Assembly (NCBI GenBank): GCA_023230175.1
Contig: JALNXV010000087.1
Coordinates: forward strand, 1 to 11,275
Length of the DNA: 11,275 bases
From: Candidatus Cloacimonadota bacterium
GTDB taxonomy: Bacteria; Cloacimonadota; Cloacimonadia; Cloacimonadales; WRIO01
Direction of reading: 5' to 3'
Positions 7,757 to 11,275 of this stretch are shown in pieces. The notes under the pieces were generated by a model. That model did not search any database. It saw only the letters and a program-made list of their open reading frames with translations, and had not been told where the DNA came from. Each line of letters opens with the position of its first letter. The stretch's first letter is position 1. Both the position numbers and the translations under genes were made by a program.

Positions 7757-9187
7757 ATGAAAAAAGCAGAAGATATCAAGAAAAAAATTTCTTATTCAAG
7801 AAAGAATTTTTGGTTGGACACAACTAAGAATGAACAGAAAGCTGCTATGAAGTTTTCTGAAAATTACAAGAAATTTCTCAATGTATGTAAAACTGAAAGA
7901 GAGTCAATTGATTATACGATCGAAGAGTTACAAACAAAAATGTTTTTGAATTTAGATGATCCTACTATTAAAGACTCAAGTAAGTTTGTTTATAAGGTTT
8001 TCAAAAATAAAGCGATTGCTATAGCAGTCATTGGTAAAAGCCCGATTAGTGAAGGAGTAAATATTGTTGCAGCTCACATAGATACTCCAAGAGTAGATTT
8101 AAAACAAAGTCCACTTAGTGAAGATGCCGAAACAAGATTAGGCTTAATGAAAACTCATTATTACGGCGGAGTAAAAAAATATCAATGGATGTCAACACCA
8201 TTATCTTTGCACGGTATTGTTATTAAGAGTGATGGGGAAGTCGTAAATATTAATATTGGTGAAAATGAAAATGATCCGGTATTTGTAATGCCCGATTTAT
8301 TGCCTCATTTAGCAAGAAAAGAACAAATGGGTAAGACAATGGGTGAGGGTGTGTCTGCCGGAAATATGAATCTTGTTTTTAATTCTATCCCATTTTATGA
8401 GGATAAAGAAGAAATAAAAAATGGAGTGAAATTACAAGCTTTAAATCTTTTGTATGAAAAATACGGAATTAAAGAAGAAGATTTATTGAGTGCTGAATTA
8501 CAATTAGTTCCTTCCGGTAAAGCACGCGATGGTGGTATTGATAAGAGTATGATTATTTCTTATGGACAAGATGATAGAGTTTGCTCTTATACTGCTTTAC
8601 AAGCTTTAGAAGATGTAAAAGAAATTTCAATAGATAAAACAAGTATTGTCTATTTATTTGATAAAGAAGAAGTAGGAAGCGATAGTGTTGGCGGTGCAAC
8701 ATCTGTATTTTTTACTGATTTTATCGCTGATTTATTAAAACATAATGGTGAAGATTCAGGAAGTTTTAATTTAAGAAAGACTTTAATAAACTCTAATGTT
8801 TTATCAGCAGATGTTAATGCAGCGATTAATCCAAACTTCCCTTCAGTTCACGAAGCACAAAATGCTGTTCATATGGGATATGGAGTAGCACTTGCTAAAT
8901 TTACAGGTAGTGGCGGAAAAGGTGGATCAAATGATGCAACTACAGAATTTATGAATAAAGTTATCAGATTGTTTAATGATGAAAAAGTGAATTGGCAGAT
9001 TGGATCCTTAGGTAAAGTTGATGAAGGGGGCGGAGGAACTATCGCAAAATTCTTAGCAAAACATGGATGTAATGTTATTGACTGTGGACCGGGAGTATTA
9101 GGTATGCATTCATTATATGAATTAACAAGTAAAGCAGATGTTTATTCTACATATAAGGCATATAAAGCTTTCTTGTCTAAGGCATAA
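7757..9187 (+). CDS. apeA: M18-family zinc aminopeptidase (type 1)
   Basis: M18 enzymes are cytoplasmic, usually dodecameric, two-metal aminopeptidases that remove N-terminal residues from peptides. All the family signatures are present in 476 residues: His107 in AAHIDTPR with Asp109 behind it, bridging Asp272 in GQDDRV, general base Glu304 and zinc ligand Glu305 in DKEEVGS, Asp352 in SADVNAAINPNF, and His451 in GMHSLYE. The early segment KTHYYGGVKKYQW (about 132-144) is typical of the type 1 branch (apeA) found in clostridia and spirochaetes, as opposed to the apeB branch. Residue roles are assigned by alignment from memory with eukaryotic aspartyl aminopeptidase. An AAAGGAG site (7745-7751) precedes the ATG by five bases. 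It follows greA by 22 bases with no terminator and is probably in the same operon. It likely serves peptide recycling. Confidence 0.94.
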   Translation: MKKAEDIKKKISYSRKNFWLDTTKNEQKAAMKFSENYKKFLNVCKTERESIDYTIEELQTKMFLNLDDPTIKDSSKFVYKVFKNKAIAIAVIGKSPISEGVNIVAAHIDTPRVDLKQSPLSEDAETRLGLMKTHYYGGVKKYQWMSTPLSLHGIVIKSDGEVVNINIGENENDPVFVMPDLLPHLARKEQMGKTMGEGVSAGNMNLVFNSIPFYEDKEEIKNGVKLQALNLLYEKYGIKEEDLLSAELQLVPSGKARDGGIDKSMIISYGQDDRVCSYTALQALEDVKEISIDKTSIVYLFDKEEVGSDSVGGATSVFFTDFIADLLKHNGEDSGSFNLRKTLINSNVLSADVNAAINPNFPSVHEAQNAVHMGYGVALAKFTGSGGKGGSNDATTEFMNKVIRLFNDEKVNWQIGSLGKVDEGGGGTIAKFLAKHGCNVIDCGPGVLGMHSLYELTSKADVYSTYKAYKAFLSKA

Positions 9188-9191
9188 ATAG

Positions 9192-9785
9192 ATGAAATAT
9201 AATAATTATTATGACTGTGGTTTATTTTTAAACCACAGTCTGATTATTTATATATTCATCTTGTTAGTCTCAATGTTTTATTGTTCATCTTTGTCTGCTT
9301 TGACCTCAGATAACTCAAATTATGTAAAAGAACAGTCAATCAATTCCAATTCTATCGCAGATTCTCTTATTGTTATGTTTAATTCAAATATGATTACTGA
9401 TAATGAAATGATATATTTAGATATTCAATTTCCTGACAATCAAAACATTACAAAATTTGAAATACAGAAAATGTTGTTAGCAAAAGATTATGAACTTGTA
9501 GAAAGCAAACAATTTGCCGATTATGTTGTTTTAATACAATCTTCTGAGTTACTTATGAATAATCCGAGTAATTCTATATTTAAACAGAGTGAGTTAATTA
9601 AAAAAGAAGTATATCAAATTCAATTATTAAGATTAGTTGATATGAAAGTTTTGACCATTAAAACTATTGAGGTTATGAATTTATATAGTAACAATGATAT
9701 GACTAAAGATAAATGGTATACTCCTTTTTTAATTACTTTTGTAATAGGTAGCTTGATTTACTTGTTATATTATAATAATAACTAA
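9192..9785 (+). CDS. Uncharacterised exported or membrane-anchored protein with N- and C-terminal hydrophobic segments
   Basis: I do not recognise this 197-residue protein. Residues 17-36 form a hydrophobic stretch (from LIIYIFILLV to SLSA) that could be a signal peptide cut after SLSA or an uncleaved anchor; a cysteine at 31 lies in YC, not in a lipobox. A second hydrophobic segment (about 176-193, FLITFVIGSLIYLLYY) ends the protein, leaving an exported middle region of about 135 residues with mixed alpha/beta character, including KDYELVESKQFADYVVLIQ. The start at 9192 is chosen because no later ATG keeps the hydrophobic segment whole; it is four bases after the aminopeptidase stop, with a weak AAGG at 9179-9182. 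A perfect hairpin falls in codons 8-17. The location 17 bases before the BamD-like gene suggests an envelope role. Confidence 0.68.
   Translation: MKYNNYYDCGLFLNHSLIIYIFILLVSMFYCSSLSALTSDNSNYVKEQSINSNSIADSLIVMFNSNMITDNEMIYLDIQFPDNQNITKFEIQKMLLAKDYELVESKQFADYVVLIQSSELLMNNPSNSIFKQSELIKKEVYQIQLLRLVDMKVLTIKTIEVMNLYSNNDMTKDKWYTPFLITFVIGSLIYLLYYNNN
9213..9240 (+). terminator. Perfect 12-bp inverted repeat with TTTT loop just after the aminopeptidase gene
   Basis: GACTGTGGTTTA (9213-9224) pairs exactly with TAAACCACAGTC (9229-9240), leaving a four-base TTTT loop. It starts 25 bases after the aminopeptidase stop, a usual place for a terminator, and a moderately T-rich sequence follows (TGATTATTTATAT), although there is no clean T-run. 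It lies inside the first codons of the gene starting at 9192. It could be a leaky terminator, an RNA-stability element or a translational control hairpin for that gene. Confidence 0.5.
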
Positions 9786-9802
9786 AAATTTGAGGTAATG
9801 AA

Positions 9803-10540
9803 ATGATGAAAAAGTTTTTTATATTAATGTCCCTTGTCTTTATGATTCTTGCGTGTAGCAATAATAATTCTTTAATAACTCAAGCTTCTGAAGTAAAGTG
9901 GCAAAAAGCAGAGAATTATTATAATGAAAAAAAATATAATAAAGCAATCCCATATTATAGGCAATTAATTTTTGAAAAGAATTCTATGTATACTGCTGAT
10001 GCTCAATATAAGTTGGGGGAATGTTATTTTAATACAAAAAAATATTCTGATGCTATATTTGAGTATCAAGAATTGTTAAGATTATTTCCTGAAAATAGAT
10101 TAGCTCCTGATGCACAATTTAAGATTGCAAATTCTTATGCAAATCTATCTTTTTCTCCTCACTATACACAAGAAGAAACTCGTAAGGCTATTGAGAATTA
10201 TACAATATTTATTGAGAAATATCCATCTGATAAGAGAATTAAAGATGCTTATCAAGGTATTTCTGATATGCAGGTAAAATTGATAGAAAAAACATATCTT
10301 AATGGATATATCTATTTTAAGATGAAAGACTATAGTGCCGCTTTGTTATATTTAGATGATATAATTTATCTTGCAAATCATAATGAGCTTGAGAAAAAAT
10401 CTTTATATTATTCAGCATTAATTCATATTGATAGGAAAGATAAAGAACCTTCATTAAATACATATAATCAATTAAAAGAATATTTTCCGGATAGTAAAGA
10501 AACAAAGAAAATAGAAAAAAAGATTAAGAAATTTAATTAA
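9803..10540 (+). CDS. bamD: BamD-like outer-membrane assembly lipoprotein (TPR protein)
   Basis: BamD is the essential lipoprotein of the BAM complex, which inserts beta-barrels such as the PorV-like protein in this window into the outer membrane. The 245-residue product has a lipoprotein signal (MMKKFF, hydrophobic core, ILAC with Cys18 as the lipidated residue). Tetratricopeptide-like helix pairs follow at about 33-66, 67-100, 101-140, 160-195 and 199-230, with typical pieces AENYYNEKKYNKAIPYYRQL and YKLGECYFNTKKYSDAIFEY. The arrangement after the second TPR (SPHYTQEETRKAIENYTIFI, then a YP turn and a long helix) matches BamD/YfiO better than generic TPR proteins such as CpoB. A GAGG site (9792-9795) precedes tandem ATG codons at 9803 and 9806; either could be used, with no effect on the mature protein. 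It is probably in one operon with nadD. Confidence 0.85.
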   Translation: MMKKFFILMSLVFMILACSNNNSLITQASEVKWQKAENYYNEKKYNKAIPYYRQLIFEKNSMYTADAQYKLGECYFNTKKYSDAIFEYQELLRLFPENRLAPDAQFKIANSYANLSFSPHYTQEETRKAIENYTIFIEKYPSDKRIKDAYQGISDMQVKLIEKTYLNGYIYFKMKDYSAALLYLDDIIYLANHNELEKKSLYYSALIHIDRKDKEPSLNTYNQLKEYFPDSKETKKIEKKIKKFN

Positions 10541-10554
10541 TTACTTTAGTTTAA

Positions 10555-11133
10555 ATGAAAAATATTGCTTTGTTTGGTGGGACTTTTGATCCCATACATA
10601 ATGGTCATTTAAAAGTTGCTGAGGTTGTGTTATCAACTAGTAATTTTGATGAATTCTGGTTTGTTCCATCTGCTGTACCTCCTCATAAAGATGATAATAT
10701 GTTTACTTTTGAGGAGAGAATTCAAATGATTAGACTTGCAACTAATAATGATAATAGGATTAATATATGGGAAAAAGATTTTAGAAAGAACAGTAAAAGC
10801 TTTACTATTTTATTAATTCAAGATTTAAAACTGCAATTCATAAATTATAATTTTTCTTTTATTATTGGTGCTGATAACGTTTTAAAACTCAAAACTTGGA
10901 AAGCATATAAAGAACTTATAGAGTTGGTAGATTTCATTGTAGTTAATAGAAAAACAATTGATGTAAATCTTTGGAGTTCACTTGATTATTATTCTAAATT
11001 ATCTTTTATCAATATGCCGGAGTATGATATTTCTTCATCTGAATTAAGAGATATGATTCGATTAAAAAAGGATTTATCTTCTTTTATCCCTAAGCGGGTA
11101 GTAGAGTTTATTAATAAAAAAAGACGGAGTTAG
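10555..11133 (+). CDS. nadD: Nicotinate-nucleotide adenylyltransferase NadD
   Basis: NadD transfers AMP from ATP to nicotinate mononucleotide, giving deamido-NAD, the penultimate step of NAD synthesis in the cytoplasm. The 192-residue length is usual. The nucleotidyltransferase signature GGTFDPIHNGH (residues 8-18, with His15 and His18) is intact, as are PPHK (42-45), IIGADN with Asp107 followed by Trp115, and ISSSELR (159-165), which corresponds to the ISSTxIR nucleotide-binding motif. The gene follows the BamD-like gene by 14 bases. No Shine-Dalgarno sequence is visible before the ATG, unlike most neighbours, so expression may rely on ribosomes finishing the upstream gene. The stop codon lies in the loop of the terminator hairpin. 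The gene rsfS, often next to nadD in other bacteria, is not downstream here. Confidence 0.96.
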   Translation: MKNIALFGGTFDPIHNGHLKVAEVVLSTSNFDEFWFVPSAVPPHKDDNMFTFEERIQMIRLATNNDNRINIWEKDFRKNSKSFTILLIQDLKLQFINYNFSFIIGADNVLKLKTWKAYKELIELVDFIVVNRKTIDVNLWSSLDYYSKLSFINMPEYDISSSELRDMIRLKKDLSSFIPKRVVEFINKKRRS

Positions 11134-11154
11134 TTACTCCGTCTTTAGTTTTTT
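11120..11154 (+). terminator. Bidirectional intrinsic terminator between nadD and the convergent gene
   Basis: AAAGACGGAGT (11120-11130) pairs perfectly with ACTCCGTCTTT (11136-11146) around a five-base loop (TAGTT) that contains the nadD stop codon at 11131-11133. On the + strand a run of six T residues follows at 11149-11154. On the - strand the A-run at 11116-11122 becomes a U-tract, so the same hairpin can end the convergent transcript whose stop codon is at 11164-11166. This is the clearest terminator in the window. Confidence 0.9.
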
Positions 11155-11163
11155 ATTTGATAA

Positions 11164-11275
11164 TTATTTCATTAATATCATTTTTCTGGTTGCAGTATAT
11201 TTACCTGATTTCATTTTATAGAAATACATACCACTACCAACTTGACGACCATTGTCATCTTGACCTTTCCAAACG
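11164..11275 (-). CDS. C-terminal fragment of a secreted protein with FlgD/type-IX-like sorting domain (5' end outside window)
   Basis: Reading the - strand from the right edge gives 36 codons and a TAA stop (complement of 11164-11166). The fragment reads VWKGQDDNGRQVGSG, then MYFYKMKSGKYTATRKMILM and a final K. This is the classic end of a FlgD-like or type IX C-terminal domain: W-x-G-x-D-x-x-G, then V-x-SG-x-Y-x-Y-x-x, then a short strand ending in a hydrophobic/basic tail. The N-terminal catalytic or structural part lies beyond the window, so its function is unknown. It is convergent with nadD and shares its terminator. It is the third protein in the window with such a domain and the closest to the consensus. 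Confidence 0.85.
   Translation of the reverse strand, partial: VWKGQDDNGRQVGSGMYFYKMKSGKYTATRKMILMK

Noticed and set aside
10317..10505. - strand open frame inside the BamD-like gene.
   Set aside because: It is antisense to TPR-like helices of a well-supported gene and has no independent coding signal.

Overview
The window is very AT-rich (GC below about one third by eye) and almost fully coding. It carries ten protein genes, nine on the + strand and one fragment on the - strand at the right edge. The gene set suggests a Gram-negative bacterium of the FCB group, plausibly Candidatus Cloacimonadota or a relative: a PorV/UPF0164-type outer-membrane protein, large secreted proteins ending in FlgD/type-IX-like C-terminal domains, a BamD-like lipoprotein, and Shine-Dalgarno sites in front of most genes. 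That taxonomic placement is inference.

Left part (1-6409), cell-surface and secreted proteins: the 3' end of a secreted beta-propeller protein with a C-terminal sorting-like domain (1-1215); a PorV/PorQ-like outer-membrane protein just downstream (1232-2143); an intergenic region with a promoter-like sequence and a 15-bp terminator-like hairpin (2144-2272); and a 1378-residue subtilisin-family protease with integrin-like repeats, a fibronectin-III-like module, two Ig-like modules and a C-terminal sorting-like domain (2273-6409). PorV-type proteins carry type IX cargo in Bacteroidota, so this arrangement looks like a secretion shuttle beside its cargo.

Middle and right part (6446-11133), mostly housekeeping: an unrecognised helical repeat-like protein tightly coupled to greA, an M18 aminopeptidase, a small unrecognised membrane-anchored or exported protein whose 5' end holds a perfect 12-bp hairpin, a BamD-like outer-membrane assembly lipoprotein, and nadD. 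The spacing (2 to 36 bases) fits one or two long transcripts. They end at a strong hairpin whose loop contains the nadD stop codon. That hairpin also works as a terminator for a convergent - strand gene, of which only the last 36 codons are visible (11164-11275); it encodes yet another C-terminal sorting-like domain.

I found no tRNA, rRNA, CRISPR array, insertion sequence, phage gene or toxin-antitoxin pair. The most interesting leads are the PorV/cargo neighbourhood, the structured leader of the protease gene, the hairpin embedded in the start of the 9192-9785 gene, the two unrecognised proteins, and a marked excess of the tetranucleotide CCGG.
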